A stretch of 64,000 nt of DNA, from the NCBI GenBank assembly GCA_014960805.1, contig CP063163.1:1940001-2004000 (forward strand). The letters run 5' to 3'. Of this stretch, positions 9,420 to 18,422 are shown in pieces. Every line of letters begins with the position of its first letter. Positions within the stretch are counted from its first letter, which is position 1. The stretch comes from Cytobacillus suaedae (lineage in GTDB: Bacteria; Bacillota; Bacilli; Bacillales; Bacillaceae_L). The translations under genes and the position numbers were made by a program. Under the pieces are notes generated by a model that made no database searches, was not told the origin of the DNA, and saw nothing but the letters and a program-made list of their open reading frames with translations.

Positions 9420-10520
9420 TTGTCGACCAAAAAATCCACGCCTGACATAGTATTAATAGTTATAACATTATCCCTACTAGCTGTTGGTTTAATCATGGTT
9501 TATAGTGCTAGTGCAATTTGGGCGACCTATAAATTTGATGATTCCTTCTTTTTTGCAAAAAGGCAATTGTTGTTTGCTGGTGTAGGTGTTGTAGCGATGT
9601 TTTTTATTATGAATATAGATTATTGGACATGGAGAACGTGGGCTAAGGTAATCGTTATTATTTGTTTTGTACTATTAGTAGCCGTATTGATTCCGGGAAT
9701 TGGAATGGAAAGAAATGGTTCACGAAGCTGGATTGGCGTAGGAGCATTTTCCGTTCAACCGTCAGAATTTATGAAGTTAGCTATGATTGCTTTTTTAGCC
9801 AAGTATTTATCGGAAAATCAAAAGAAGATTACTTCGTTTAAGCAAGGATTAGTGCCGTCCCTTTCACTTGTATTTTTAGCTTTTGGAATGATTATGCTTC
9901 AACCGGATTTAGGGACTGGCACTGTTATGGTAGGTACCTGTATTGTTATGATTTACGTGGCAGGGGCAAGAATTAGTCATTTTGTCGGCTTAGGTTTATT
10001 GGGGGTTGCGGGATTTGTAGCACTTATCCTTTCTGCTCCATACAGAATTAAACGTATTACATCCTTTTTAAACCCTTGGGAAGATCCTTTAGGAAGTGGC
10101 TTTCAGATAATCCAGTCCCTTTATGCAATTGGACCAGGTGGATTATTTGGCTTAGGACTAGGACAAAGTAGGCAAAAGTTCTTTTACTTACCTGAACCAC
10201 AAACAGATTTTATCTTTGCGATTCTTGCTGAAGAACTTGGTTTTATCGGTGGTTCCTTTGTCATCCTTCTATTCAGTCTTCTATTATGGAGAGGGGTTCG
10301 AATCGCATTAGGTGCACCTGACTTATATGGAAGCTTTTTAGGGATTGGTATTATTGGAATGATAGCCATCCAAGTTATCATTAATATCGGAGTAGTAACA
10401 GGGTTAATGCCTGTAACAGGTATAACATTACCTTTCTTAAGTTATGGTGGCTCTTCTTTAACACTAATGCTCATGGCTGTCGGTGTATTACTTAATATAA
10501 GCCGATACGCAAGGTATTAA
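9420..10520 (+). CDS. spoVE: SpoVE, SEDS glycosyltransferase for spore cortex
   Basis: FtsW/RodA-type peptidoglycan polymerase used in cortex synthesis with SpoVD. It has ten hydrophobic segments, the SEDS motifs SWIGVGAFSVQPSEFMKL and GLGLGQSRQKFFYLPEPQ, and the PQTDFIFAILAEELGF loop. Similarity to SpoVE runs end to end. Starting at TTG 9420 gives 366 aa, the B. subtilis SpoVE length, with GGGGTG at 9408-9413 as ribosome-binding site; the GTG at 9411 has only weak upstream pairing. It lies between murD and murG, as in B. subtilis. Confidence 0.93.
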   Translation: MSTKKSTPDIVLIVITLSLLAVGLIMVYSASAIWATYKFDDSFFFAKRQLLFAGVGVVAMFFIMNIDYWTWRTWAKVIVIICFVLLVAVLIPGIGMERNGSRSWIGVGAFSVQPSEFMKLAMIAFLAKYLSENQKKITSFKQGLVPSLSLVFLAFGMIMLQPDLGTGTVMVGTCIVMIYVAGARISHFVGLGLLGVAGFVALILSAPYRIKRITSFLNPWEDPLGSGFQIIQSLYAIGPGGLFGLGLGQSRQKFFYLPEPQTDFIFAILAEELGFIGGSFVILLFSLLLWRGVRIALGAPDLYGSFLGIGIIGMIAIQVIINIGVVTGLMPVTGITLPFLSYGGSSLTLMLMAVGVLLNISRYARY

Positions 10521-10530
10521 TTAAAATGCT

Positions 10531-10559
10531 TTTATAGACAACTTGACCGATGTTATAAT
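10531..10559 (+). promoter_or_regulatory. Extended -10 promoter before murG
   Basis: TTTATA (10531-10536), a 17-base spacer, then TGTTATAAT (10551-10559), a perfect extended -10. Expected start is around 10566, only a few bases before the hairpin at 10574. Confidence 0.55.
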
Positions 10560-10573
10560 AGATATACTAGTGT

Positions 10574-10610
10574 AAACCCTGTTCTTTATAACAGGGTTTA
10601 TCTATTTTTA
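10574..10610 (+). terminator. Terminator-like hairpin in the murG leader
   Basis: AAACCCTGTT (10574-10583) pairs perfectly with AACAGGGTTT (10590-10599) over a CTTTAT loop, followed by ATCTATTTTT. It could end spoVE transcripts, or act as a leader attenuator or 5-prime stabiliser for the promoter just upstream. Confidence 0.6.
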
Positions 10611-10669
10611 CAAATGTTATATTGCGGCTTATCGCTTATAAGTTTGCACCTAGGAGGTAAATTACATCA

Positions 10670-11764
10670 ATGAGAATAGCAATTAGTGGTGGAGGAACTG
10701 GCGGACATATTTATCCAGCCTTAGCACTCATCAATGAAATTAAAAAAATGGATTCTACAGTAGAATTTTTATATATTGGAACTGAAATTGGCCTAGAAAA
10801 TAAGATTGTTAGACGAGAGAATATCCCTTTTAAATCCATTGACATTTCTGGCTTTAAACGTAAACTATCATTAGATAATATTAAAACAATTATTAGATTT
10901 GTTAAGGGTGTAAGAGACAGTAAAAAGTACTTAAACGAATTTAAACCAGATGTTGTAATAGGAACTGGTGGTTACGTATGTGGACCAGTTGTATATGCAG
11001 CTGCAAAATTACATATCCCAACAATTATACATGAACAAAACAGTGTACCTGGTCTAACCAATAAGTTTCTTTCGCGTTATGTAGATACAGTAGCCATTTG
11101 CTTTGAGGAAGCTAGGAGTTATTTTCGTGGTCCGAAGGTTGTTCTTACCGGTAATCCAAGAGCATCTGAGGTTGTTGGAAGAGATGGATTCAAAGGTAAA
11201 GAATCTGTTGGCTTAAGTCATGATAAACGCTCCGTATTAATTGTAGGTGGAAGCAGAGGGGCCAAACCAATTAATGACGCCTTTTTAGAGGTATTGGCGG
11301 ATATTGGTAAGAAGGATTATCAGGTTGTATATGTAACAGGTGAAATACACTATGATAAAGTGTTGCAGCGTGTAAAGGAAGTTGGAAGCCCTAATAATGT
11401 TGTAATTAAGCCATTTATCCATAATATGCCAGAGGTTTTAGCTGGTGTGGATTTAATCGTTGCTAGAGCAGGTGCTACTACTTTAGCAGAAATAACAGCA
11501 TTAGGTCTCCCAAGCATACTTATTCCTAGCCCATATGTTACCAACAACCATCAGGAAAAAAATGCAAGAGCACTAAGTGATAATGGTGCAGCTATCCTAA
11601 GGTTAGAGGCAGAAATGAATGGGTCTAAATTATTATCTGATATAGATTCTGTCCTTTTAGATCATCAAAAATTGGAAAGAATGAAGATAGCGTCTGAAGA
11701 TTTGGGTATTAGAGATGCAGCTCAAAGACTCTATACTGAAACTAAGCAGCTTATAAAAAAGTAG
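10670..11764 (+). CDS. murG: UDP-GlcNAc:lipid I GlcNAc transferase
   Basis: Converts lipid I to lipid II on the cytoplasmic face of the membrane. The 364-aa GT-B enzyme shows [15 protein letters not shown] at the N-terminus (glycine-rich loop), [15 protein letters not shown] and [12 protein letters not shown] in domain 1, and [16 protein letters not shown], the UDP-GlcNAc-binding signature, in domain 2. TAGGAGG lies upstream of the ATG. It is preceded by its own putative promoter and a leader hairpin. Confidence 0.97.
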   Translation: MRIAISGGGTGGHIYPALALINEIKKMDSTVEFLYIGTEIGLENKIVRRENIPFKSIDISGFKRKLSLDNIKTIIRFVKGVRDSKKYLNEFKPDVVIGTGGYVCGPVVYAAAKLHIPTIIHEQNSVPGLTNKFLSRYVDTVAICFEEARSYFRGPKVVLTGNPRASEVVGRDGFKGKESVGLSHDKRSVLIVGGSRGAKPINDAFLEVLADIGKKDYQVVYVTGEIHYDKVLQRVKEVGSPNNVVIKPFIHNMPEVLAGVDLIVARAGATTLAEITALGLPSILIPSPYVTNNHQEKNARALSDNGAAILRLEAEMNGSKLLSDIDSVLLDHQKLERMKIASEDLGIRDAAQRLYTETKQLIKK

Positions 11765-11851
11765 TTGAGTACCTTTAGGTTAACATCATGCATAAACTAA
11801 TAAAAAAACTTTTTTACTAATACTTTGCTTAACGATTAAAACATAACAGCA

Positions 11852-11875
11852 TTTAGTAATAAAGTCTTTACTAAA
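11852..11875 (+). repeat. Hairpin abutting the murB ribosome-binding site
   Basis: TTTAGTAA (11852-11859) pairs with TTACTAAA (11868-11875); the next bases, GGGGGAG, are the murB ribosome-binding site. The stem could influence ribosome access or only mark a processing site. Confidence 0.35.
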
Positions 11876-11889
11876 GGGGGAGACCTATC

Positions 11890-12798
11890 GTGGAAGCGAT
11901 CGTTCAAGAATTAATAAGTGCAAATGTCGGAAAAGTGTTGAGAGATGAACCATTAGCTAATCATACAACAATGAAAATCGGTGGCCCGGCAGATATTTTC
12001 ATAGAACCACGGGATATTCAAGGTGTTAAAAACACAATTGAAATTATCAAAAGGCACAATATAGAATGGATAGCTATTGGGAGAGGTTCAAATTTATTAG
12101 TTTCTGACAAGGGTATTGAAGGAGCAGTAATTAAATTGGGAGATGGACTTGACCATCTGTCTGTTGAAGGCGAAGTGATTACTGTTGGTGCTGGCTTTTC
12201 GGTTGTTAGATTATCAACTATGATTAGCAAAAAAGGATTATCAGGCTTAGAGTTTGCTAGTGGTATCCCTGGCTCTGTTGGAGGAGCGGTCTATATGAAT
12301 GCTGGGGCACACGGTTCTGATATCTCTAAAATCCTGGTGAAAGCACATATCTTATTTGCGGATGGTACGATGGAGTGGTTAACAAATGAAGAACTCAAAT
12401 TTTCATACCGTACATCTATCTTACAGAAGGAACGACCAGGTATTTGTATCGAAGCCGTTTTTAAATTGGAAAATGGTGACCGTGAAGCAATTGTTAATCA
12501 AATGAAGAAGAATAAGGATTACCGAAAGGAAACGCAACCTTGGAATTTCCCATGTGCAGGTAGTATATTTCGAAATCCATTGCCAAACTTCGCAGGGAAA
12601 TTAATAGAGGATTCAGGTCTTAAGGGACATAGTATCGGCGGAGCGCAAATTTCGGATATGCATGCGAATTTCATTGTAAACACAGGTAATGCGAAAGCAC
12701 AAGATGTTTTGGATTTAATACAGTATGTGAAGGAAACGATTAAGGAAAAACATGATGTGAAAATGGAGACAGAAGTTGAAATTATAGGGAGAAAATAA
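11890..12798 (+). CDS. murB: UDP-N-acetylenolpyruvoylglucosamine reductase
   Basis: FAD enzyme that reduces the enolpyruvyl group to give UDP-MurNAc. At 302 aa it fits the B. subtilis enzyme (303). The FAD-binding part contains [22 protein letters not shown] and [18 protein letters not shown]. The C-terminal part has CAGSIFRNP, with the catalytic serine, and HANFIVN. The start is a GTG 8 bases after AAAGGGGGAG. The order murG-murB-divIB is the B. subtilis order. Confidence 0.96.
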   Translation: MEAIVQELISANVGKVLRDEPLANHTTMKIGGPADIFIEPRDIQGVKNTIEIIKRHNIEWIAIGRGSNLLVSDKGIEGAVIKLGDGLDHLSVEGEVITVGAGFSVVRLSTMISKKGLSGLEFASGIPGSVGGAVYMNAGAHGSDISKILVKAHILFADGTMEWLTNEELKFSYRTSILQKERPGICIEAVFKLENGDREAIVNQMKKNKDYRKETQPWNFPCAGSIFRNPLPNFAGKLIEDSGLKGHSIGGAQISDMHANFIVNTGNAKAQDVLDLIQYVKETIKEKHDVKMETEVEIIGRK

Positions 12799-12828
12799 AT
12801 ATTATGATGTCCTAATTAATTACATTTA

Positions 12829-12891
12829 TGATATAATATTCATTATTGAGTTTTTTTAGTAAAACGGCATTTTAGGTGCCGTTTGTTTCAC
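12829..12891 (+). promoter_or_regulatory. Extended -10 promoter plus leader hairpin before divIB
   Basis: TGATATAAT (12829-12837) is a perfect extended -10 with no good -35. Shortly after the expected start, AAACGGCA (12862-12869) pairs with TGCCGTTT (12877-12884), followed by a broken T-run. The arrangement repeats that seen before murG. Confidence 0.45.
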
Positions 12892-12945
12892 TTTTTCTAT
12901 GTTTTCTCTATTCGAATATTGTAATTTAGTGTGGGGTGAAGTTAA

Positions 12946-13725
12946 TTGTCCAAAGGGAAAGTTGTAACAATCGAAGACCGGATCCCAAAACTTAAACAGA
13001 AGAGAAAACAAAAAGCAAATAAAAGACTCATATGGTACATTTCTTTCTTTTTTCTGCTCGTTATGTGTGTTGTTTACATTCAATCTCCTTTAAGTAAAGT
13101 CTCTAAAATCTCGGTATCCGGATATTATAATGTTTCAGAAACTGAGATTATTAAGTTAAGTGAGCTTTCCAAAAAGACAAGCTTTTGGAGAATTAACATA
13201 GAGAAGACTAGTAAACAAATTGAAACACATCCAGAGATTAAATCGGTAAGTGTCGAGAAAAAGCTACCAAATAAAGTCCTTATAAAAGTGAGTGAATATA
13301 AAAGGGTTGCCTATATTTCAAGTGAGGAACAATATTATCCTATATTAGAAAATGGACAAGTCCTTCAATCCTTAAGTGAAGCAACAATTCCTGCTGATGC
13401 ACCCATTTTAATTAATTGGTTAAACAATGATGATATTCAGGATATGGCGAAGGAACTAACCAAGCTTAACCCAAGTATTGCAAATTCTATATCTGAAATT
13501 CACCATACACCTGAGTCATCTGACCCTTTACATATAACATTGTTTATGAATGATGGCTATGAAGTGAGTGCAACTGTTCGAAACTTTGCTGATAAAATGT
13601 CTGCCTATCCGGCGATCATAAGTGAGCTTGACCCTAGTTTAAAAGGGGTTATACATCTTGAGGTAGTTTCTTATTTTAAAGCTTATGAACGAGAGGAAGA
13701 AGAAGAGAATGAAAGTGAGAGGTAA
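12946..13725 (+). CDS. divIB: Cell division protein DivIB (FtsQ)
   Basis: Bitopic division protein that stabilises FtsL and DivIC at the septum. The 259-aa chain has a basic cytoplasmic N-terminus (KQKRKQKANKR), one membrane segment at about residues 29-48, then an extracellular POTRA domain beginning ISVSGYYNVSETEI. The C-terminus is acidic (EREEEEENESER). The TTG start at 12946 follows GGGGTGA; no closer ATG exists. The last bases overlap the ribosome-binding region of the next gene. Confidence 0.93.
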   Translation: MSKGKVVTIEDRIPKLKQKRKQKANKRLIWYISFFFLLVMCVVYIQSPLSKVSKISVSGYYNVSETEIIKLSELSKKTSFWRINIEKTSKQIETHPEIKSVSVEKKLPNKVLIKVSEYKRVAYISSEEQYYPILENGQVLQSLSEATIPADAPILINWLNNDDIQDMAKELTKLNPSIANSISEIHHTPESSDPLHITLFMNDGYEVSATVRNFADKMSAYPAIISELDPSLKGVIHLEVVSYFKAYEREEEEENESER

Positions 13726-14422
13726 ACATGTCATTCTTTCGTTTGTATGTCTAGTGTTAGGGTTTATGATTTCTTTTTCTTATCAGTTTACTAAGCAAGA
13801 GGCTGCAAACGGAAATGGTAAACCAACTGAACGGCAATGGACTAAGGAATATGAATATCGAAATAATTTGATCGAACAAGAGGAAAAAAATCGTGAGCTT
13901 CAAAAGGAATTAGTAGAAAAGCAAGAAAAAGTTCGTGAAATAGAGGAAGAACTTGCAAAGGGTGAACAAGAAAAGATTTATTTCAATTTAGTTGAAGATG
14001 TCGAGAAGCTTCGTATGTATGTTGGAGATGTCAAGGTTAAGGGCCAAGGCATACAAGTTACCTTATCAGATGCTTCATATGTACCAACTGGTGAGGACGT
14101 AAATAACTATATTGTTCATGAGAGTCATCTATTTAAAGTAATAAATGAATTATATATATCCGGTGCCCAAGCTGTGTCTATTAATGGTAAAAGGCTTTCA
14201 CATGACTCCTACATTTACTGTAATGGACCAGTTGTAACAGTCGATGGTAACCCTTACCCTGCTCCATTTGTCATTGCCGGGATTGGGAACCCTGATGTTT
14301 TAATTCCTGCCTTAAATATTAATGGTGGTGTAATTGATCAATTACTTCAGGATAACATTGTAATTAAGGTAGAAAAAAAATCTGAGATTGTTATGGACCC
14401 ATTATTACAAACGAATGAATAA
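13709..14422 (+). CDS. ylxW: DUF881 membrane-anchored protein YlxW
   Basis: A 237-aa protein with one N-terminal membrane segment (FVCLVLGFMISFSYQF), then a charged coiled coil (about residues 40-85) and an alpha/beta DUF881 domain. It corresponds by position and sequence to B. subtilis YlxW. Function is not established; its place between divIB and sbp suggests a division or wall role. I prefer the ATG at 13709, with GAGGAAG upstream, over the ATG at 13685 that overlaps divIB further. It is one of two adjacent DUF881 paralogues. Confidence 0.85.
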   Translation: MKVRGKHVILSFVCLVLGFMISFSYQFTKQEAANGNGKPTERQWTKEYEYRNNLIEQEEKNRELQKELVEKQEKVREIEEELAKGEQEKIYFNLVEDVEKLRMYVGDVKVKGQGIQVTLSDASYVPTGEDVNNYIVHESHLFKVINELYISGAQAVSINGKRLSHDSYIYCNGPVVTVDGNPYPAPFVIAGIGNPDVLIPALNINGGVIDQLLQDNIVIKVEKKSEIVMDPLLQTNE

Positions 14423-14471
14423 TTAGTAAATCAGTCGAGAATAGAGATATTATTTTTAGAAGTTGGTGGGA

Positions 14472-15188
14472 ATGTTGGACAAAAAATCGAGTATTAGTTT
14501 TACTATTGTTACAGTCGTAGTCGGTGTCATGTTAGCCGTCCAATTCCAAACCATTAAAGAACCGGTTGTAAGAGATACACGTGATACCTGGGAACTTCGT
14601 GAGGATTTAAAAAGGCAACAAGAACTTCATTCAGACCTTTTATCTGAAATATATAAATATGAAGAGAAAATTGTGAAGTACGATACAGAAAAAGATGATA
14701 GTAAAGAAACAATCTTGAGGGAGACGTTAGAGGAATTACGGGAAAAGGCTGGACTAACTGAAGTTACTGGACAAGGTATCATTTTAACGGTTGAACCTTC
14801 CTTTAACGCCGTTGGTGAGCCTGTGAGTTACGTTTCTCCTGAACTTTTAAGGCGATTAATAAATGAATTAAACTCCTATGATGCTGAGGAAATTTCAATA
14901 GACGGCCATAGGATTATTAATACAACTGTCATTCGTGAAATACAGCAGTATACTAAAATTGATACGTATCCTATCCGTTCTCTTCCAATCGAAATAAGAG
15001 TTATCACCGATGATGCAGAGAAACTATCTAATCGAATGAAAGTCTCAAACTCAATTCAAGATTTCTTCTCAGATAACCTTATTTTATCAGTCTCAGACGC
15101 AATAAAGGAAGTGACGGTTCCGGCTTACGATGATGCGGTTCGTATTAAACATTTAGAACCAGTTACAAGTGGAAAAGGTGGAAGTTAA
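14472..15188 (+). CDS. ylxX: DUF881 membrane-anchored protein YlxX
   Basis: Second DUF881 protein (238 aa): an N-terminal membrane segment (ISFTIVTVVVGVMLAVQF), a coiled coil with many Glu and Lys (about 40-80), then the GQGIILTVEPS...INELNSYDAEEISIDGHRI core shared with its neighbour. The pair looks like an old tandem duplication, as in B. subtilis. The ATG at 14472 is chosen; a TTG at 14463 is possible but lacks a better ribosome-binding site. Role unknown. Confidence 0.82.
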   Translation: MLDKKSSISFTIVTVVVGVMLAVQFQTIKEPVVRDTRDTWELREDLKRQQELHSDLLSEIYKYEEKIVKYDTEKDDSKETILRETLEELREKAGLTEVTGQGIILTVEPSFNAVGEPVSYVSPELLRRLINELNSYDAEEISIDGHRIINTTVIREIQQYTKIDTYPIRSLPIEIRVITDDAEKLSNRMKVSNSIQDFFSDNLILSVSDAIKEVTVPAYDDAVRIKHLEPVTSGKGGS

Positions 15189-15190
15189 AC

Positions 15191-15553
15191 ATGTGGCTCC
15201 CTATTATAGGATTACTAATAGGTATATTACTAGGATTATCATCAGAATTTAAAGTGCCAGATGAATATTCCAACTATTTATCGATTGCTGTACTTGCTGC
15301 ACTTGATACTCTCTTTGGAGGAATTCGTGCTCATTTGCAAAATATTTATGATCAAGCTGTTTTTGTTTCTGGTTTTTTCTTTAATATTCTGTTAGCTGCA
15401 AGTTTAGCTTTTCTAGGTGTTCATCTTGGTGTAGACTTGTATTTAGTAGCGGTTTTTGCATTTGGAGTTAGATTATTTCAAAATATCGCTGTAATCAGAA
15501 GGATATTAATTGCTAAGTGGAGTCTTTCAAGAGATAAAATTGAAAAAAATTGA
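15191..15553 (+). CDS. sbp: Small basic protein Sbp (DUF1290)
   Basis: A 120-aa protein with about three hydrophobic segments (LPIIGLLIGILLGL, the ILLAASLAFLGVHLGVDL region, LVAVFAFGVRLF) and a basic C-terminus. It matches the Sbp/DUF1290 family found between the DUF881 genes and ftsA in bacilli. It starts 2 bases after the previous stop. Function is unknown; location suggests a membrane protein of the division region. Confidence 0.88.
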   Translation: MWLPIIGLLIGILLGLSSEFKVPDEYSNYLSIAVLAALDTLFGGIRAHLQNIYDQAVFVSGFFFNILLAASLAFLGVHLGVDLYLVAVFAFGVRLFQNIAVIRRILIAKWSLSRDKIEKN

Positions 15554-15561
15554 ATTTTTTA

Positions 15562-15590
15562 AAAGGGAAAATACTGTATTTGTTGAATAT
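15562..15590 (+). promoter_or_regulatory. Putative sigma-H promoter of ftsAZ
   Basis: AAAGGGAAA (15562-15570) matches the sigma-H -35 consensus RNAGGAWWW with one mismatch. After an 11-base spacer, GTTGAATAT (15582-15590) matches RNNGAATWW completely. A TATAAT at 15610-15615 may be the -10 of an overlapping vegetative promoter, though its -35 is unclear. B. subtilis ftsAZ is known to have a sigma-H promoter between sigma-A ones. Confidence 0.6.
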
Positions 15591-15688
15591 TTGTTTTATG
15601 TAACTATTTTATAATAGAAAAATAGCTGTTATTCTTCAAATATGCTCAAAAAGAGAGATGCTTTAATTGTAAAAGGAGGTGCCAAAGA

Positions 15689-16975
15689 ATGAACAGCAAT
15701 GAAATTTACGTAAGTCTTGACATCGGTACATCCAGTGTTAAAGTAATCATTGGTGAAATGAGCCATGATTCCTTAAACATAATTGGTGTAGGAAATGTGA
15801 AATCTGAAGGACTTAAAAAAGGTTCAATTGTGGATATAGATGAAACCGTTCATTCAATTAAAAAGGCTGTTGAACAAGCTGAAAGAATGGTTGGTATGCC
15901 AATAAAACAAGTTGTTGTTAGTGTGCCCGCAAATAACGTACAATTGAAAGAGTGTCATGGTGTTATAGCCGTTTCAAGTGAAAGCCGCGAAAATCGTGAA
16001 ATAAGTAATGAGGATGTAATGAGGGTTATCGAGGCAGCTCAATTTGTTTCGATTCCACCAGAACGTGAAATCATTGATGTTATACCTAAACAGTTTATTG
16101 TTGACGGATATGATGAAATTAGTGATCCTCGTGGGATGCTTGGTGTTCGTCTTGAAATGCAAGGGACGATTATCACCACTTCAAGAACGATATTACATAA
16201 TTTATTGCGCTGTGTTGAACGAGCAGGACTTACAATTGCAGCCATTTGCCTACAGCCCCTAGCAGCAGGTTCTATTACTCTCTCAGAAGATGAAAAGAAT
16301 CTAGGTGTGGCTTTAATAGACATTGGTGGTGGATCAACCACAGTTTCTATCTTTAGAGATGGTTTCTTACAATCTTCTAGTGTTATTCCAGTTGGTGGAG
16401 ATCATATCACAAAAGATATCTCAATTGGTTTACGTACATCTACTGAAGATGCTGAAAAAATAAAGATTAAACATGGACATGCCTTCTATGATGATGCATC
16501 TGAAGAAGAAGTATTTAGTGTACCGATTATTGGTAGTGACCAGCATCAGCAGTTTAATCAATTAGAAATATCAGATATAATTGAAGCAAGATTAGAAGAA
16601 ATTTTAGACCTTGTTATCAATGAATTAAGGAAATTAAATGTTAGAGATCTTCCAGGCGGATTTGTTCTAACCGGTGGAGTTGTTAATCAACCAGGGGTTT
16701 TAGAACTAGCCCAAGTAGTACTGCAGAGTAATGTACGAATTGCAAAGCCAGATTACATTGGAGTTCGCGAGCCACAATTCTCAACTGGTGTAGGCCTCAT
16801 TCAATTTGCCTACGAGCATTCAAAAATTCAAGGTAAGCGAATTGGTTCTATGATTTCACAAGAATCAGAAAAGAGAAACACAAAACAACAACCAGTAAAA
16901 AACAAGCCAAACACAAACAATGATCAAAATATTGGAAAAAAAGTTAAAAGATTTTTCGGTTACTTCTTCGAGTAG
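15689..16975 (+). CDS. ftsA: Cell division protein FtsA
   Basis: Actin-like ATPase that tethers FtsZ filaments to the membrane. The 428-aa protein has the phosphate loops VSLDIGTSSVKVIIGE near the N-terminus and ALIDIGGGSTTVSIF in the middle, plus GGFVLTGGVVNQPG further on. It ends in an amphipathic membrane-binding helix (KKVKRFFGYFFE). AAAGGAGG precedes the ATG. Transcribed with ftsZ, 41 bases downstream. Confidence 0.96.
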   Translation: MNSNEIYVSLDIGTSSVKVIIGEMSHDSLNIIGVGNVKSEGLKKGSIVDIDETVHSIKKAVEQAERMVGMPIKQVVVSVPANNVQLKECHGVIAVSSESRENREISNEDVMRVIEAAQFVSIPPEREIIDVIPKQFIVDGYDEISDPRGMLGVRLEMQGTIITTSRTILHNLLRCVERAGLTIAAICLQPLAAGSITLSEDEKNLGVALIDIGGGSTTVSIFRDGFLQSSSVIPVGGDHITKDISIGLRTSTEDAEKIKIKHGHAFYDDASEEEVFSVPIIGSDQHQQFNQLEISDIIEARLEEILDLVINELRKLNVRDLPGGFVLTGGVVNQPGVLELAQVVLQSNVRIAKPDYIGVREPQFSTGVGLIQFAYEHSKIQGKRIGSMISQESEKRNTKQQPVKNKPNTNNDQNIGKKVKRFFGYFFE

Positions 16976-17016
16976 AAGTATCGAAAAGCTCTTTCGATGA
17001 ATTAGGAGGATCTTAG

Positions 17017-18159
17017 ATGTTGGAGTTAGATACAAATCTTGACCAATTAGCAACGATTAAAGTTATTGGTGTCGGTGGCGGTGGTAATAATGCTGTAAAC
17101 CGAATGATTGAACATGGTGTACAAGGTGTAGACTTTATTGCTGTTAACACAGATGCACAAGCATTAAATTTATCAAAAGCTGATATCAAAATGCAAATTG
17201 GTGGTAAGCTTACTCGTGGTTTAGGTGCTGGGGCAAATCCTGAGGTTGGTAAGAAGGCTGCAGAAGAGAGTAGAGAACAAATCGAAGAAGTATTAAAAGG
17301 TGCAGACATGGTTTTCGTTACAGCTGGTATGGGTGGCGGAACTGGTACTGGTGCAGCTCCGGTTATAGCTTCCATTGCACGTGACCTTGGTGCCTTAACT
17401 GTTGGTGTTGTTACTCGTCCTTTCACTTTTGAAGGTAGAAAAAGAGCAGGGCAAGCTGCAGGTGGGATTGCAGCAATGAAAGAGGGCGTAGATACCCTAA
17501 TCGTTATCCCAAATGACCGCCTTTTAGAAATCGTTGATAAAAATACTCCGATGCTTGAAGCATTTAGAGAAGCTGATAATGTACTTCGTCAAGGTGTACA
17601 AGGTATCTCTGACCTTATCGCAGTACCAGGATTAATTAATCTAGACTTCGCTGATGTTAAAACAATAATGTCAAACAAAGGTTCAGCATTAATGGGTATT
17701 GGAATGTCAACAGGTGAAAATCGCGCAGCTGAAGCAGCTAAACGAGCTATTTCAAGTCCATTATTAGAAACTTCTATTGATGGTGCACAAGGTGTACTAA
17801 TGAACATCACTGGTGGTACTAACTTGAGCTTGTATGAGGTTCAAGAGGCTGCAGACATAGTTGCCTCTGCATCAGATGAAGAAGTAAATATGATTTTCGG
17901 ATCAGTTATCAATGAAAATTTAAAGGATGAAATTTTAGTTACAGTCATTGCAACTGGCTTTAATGATATTGATACTACTGCCTCTAAACCTGTAAGACCA
18001 GCCATTAACACTACAAAACAAGCTTCAACTACAACGAGAGAAACAAAACGAGATGATTCTTCAAACGAATATCAATCCCGTCCTACTAAAGAAAGCTCTC
18101 AGAATGACGAAGCTCTAGATATACCTGCATTCTTAAGAAATCGTAATCGTCGTAGATAA
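17017..18159 (+). CDS. ftsZ: Cell division GTPase FtsZ
   Basis: Tubulin-like GTPase that forms the Z ring. The 380-aa protein contains [15 protein letters not shown] at the N-terminus, the tubulin signature GGGTGTG at residues 106-112, and the synergy-loop region [12 protein letters not shown] linker of about 45 residues rich in Thr, Ser, Asn and Arg leads to the C-terminal peptide [13 protein letters not shown], which binds FtsA and SepF. Ribosome-binding site TAGGAGG. Followed by a strong terminator. Confidence 0.98.
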   Translation: MLELDTNLDQLATIKVIGVGGGGNNAVNRMIEHGVQGVDFIAVNTDAQALNLSKADIKMQIGGKLTRGLGAGANPEVGKKAAEESREQIEEVLKGADMVFVTAGMGGGTGTGAAPVIASIARDLGALTVGVVTRPFTFEGRKRAGQAAGGIAAMKEGVDTLIVIPNDRLLEIVDKNTPMLEAFREADNVLRQGVQGISDLIAVPGLINLDFADVKTIMSNKGSALMGIGMSTGENRAAEAAKRAISSPLLETSIDGAQGVLMNITGGTNLSLYEVQEAADIVASASDEEVNMIFGSVINENLKDEILVTVIATGFNDIDTTASKPVRPAINTTKQASTTTRETKRDDSSNEYQSRPTKESSQNDEALDIPAFLRNRNRRR

Positions 18160-18165
18160 TAATAG

Positions 18166-18203
18166 AAAGAGTCTTTCCAATCGGATGGACTCTTTTTCTT
18201 TTG
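18166..18203 (+). terminator. Terminator after ftsZ
   Basis: AAAGAGTC (18166-18173) pairs with GACTCTTT (18188-18195), with an inner TCC/GGA stem over AATC and a T-rich tail. Confidence 0.85.
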
Positions 18204-18292
18204 GTCGAAATTCCGAATGGGGGAGGTTTTACAGATTGTCTATCTTTAAATGCTATTCTAAAAAAACATCTAGAATACACTGTTTTACAATA

Positions 18293-18370
18293 TTCGTAAA
18301 AATCTATCAAAATTTCTCCTCTGTAATCGTCAGTAAGTGACAGACTTCAATAGAGAATGTACTATATACT
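18293..18370 (+). promoter_or_regulatory. spoIIG promoter with 22-bp spacer and Spo0A-like boxes
   Basis: GTGACA (18337-18342) and TATACT (18365-18370) are separated by 22 bases. This is the abnormal spacing known for the Spo0A-activated, sigma-A-dependent spoIIG promoter of B. subtilis. Minus-strand matches to the 0A box TGNCGAA lie at 18293-18299 (TTACGAA, 6 of 7) and 18326-18332 (TGACGAT, 6 of 7), the second just upstream of the -35. Box calls are by eye. Confidence 0.6.
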
Positions 18371-18422
18371 ATTAATTAATAGGTAGTTAATGAAAAAGGG
18401 CATTCTTGAAAGGAGAACGGGA

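Noticed and set aside
10542-10559. TTGACC next to TATAAT before murG as a -35/-10 pair
   Set aside because: The hexamers are only about 6 bases apart. The TTTATA at 10531 with the extended -10 is the better reading.
17013-17426. Long minus-strand frame opposite ftsZ
   Set aside because: Antisense shadow of a highly conserved gene, with Pro/Ala/Ser-rich composition and no start signals.
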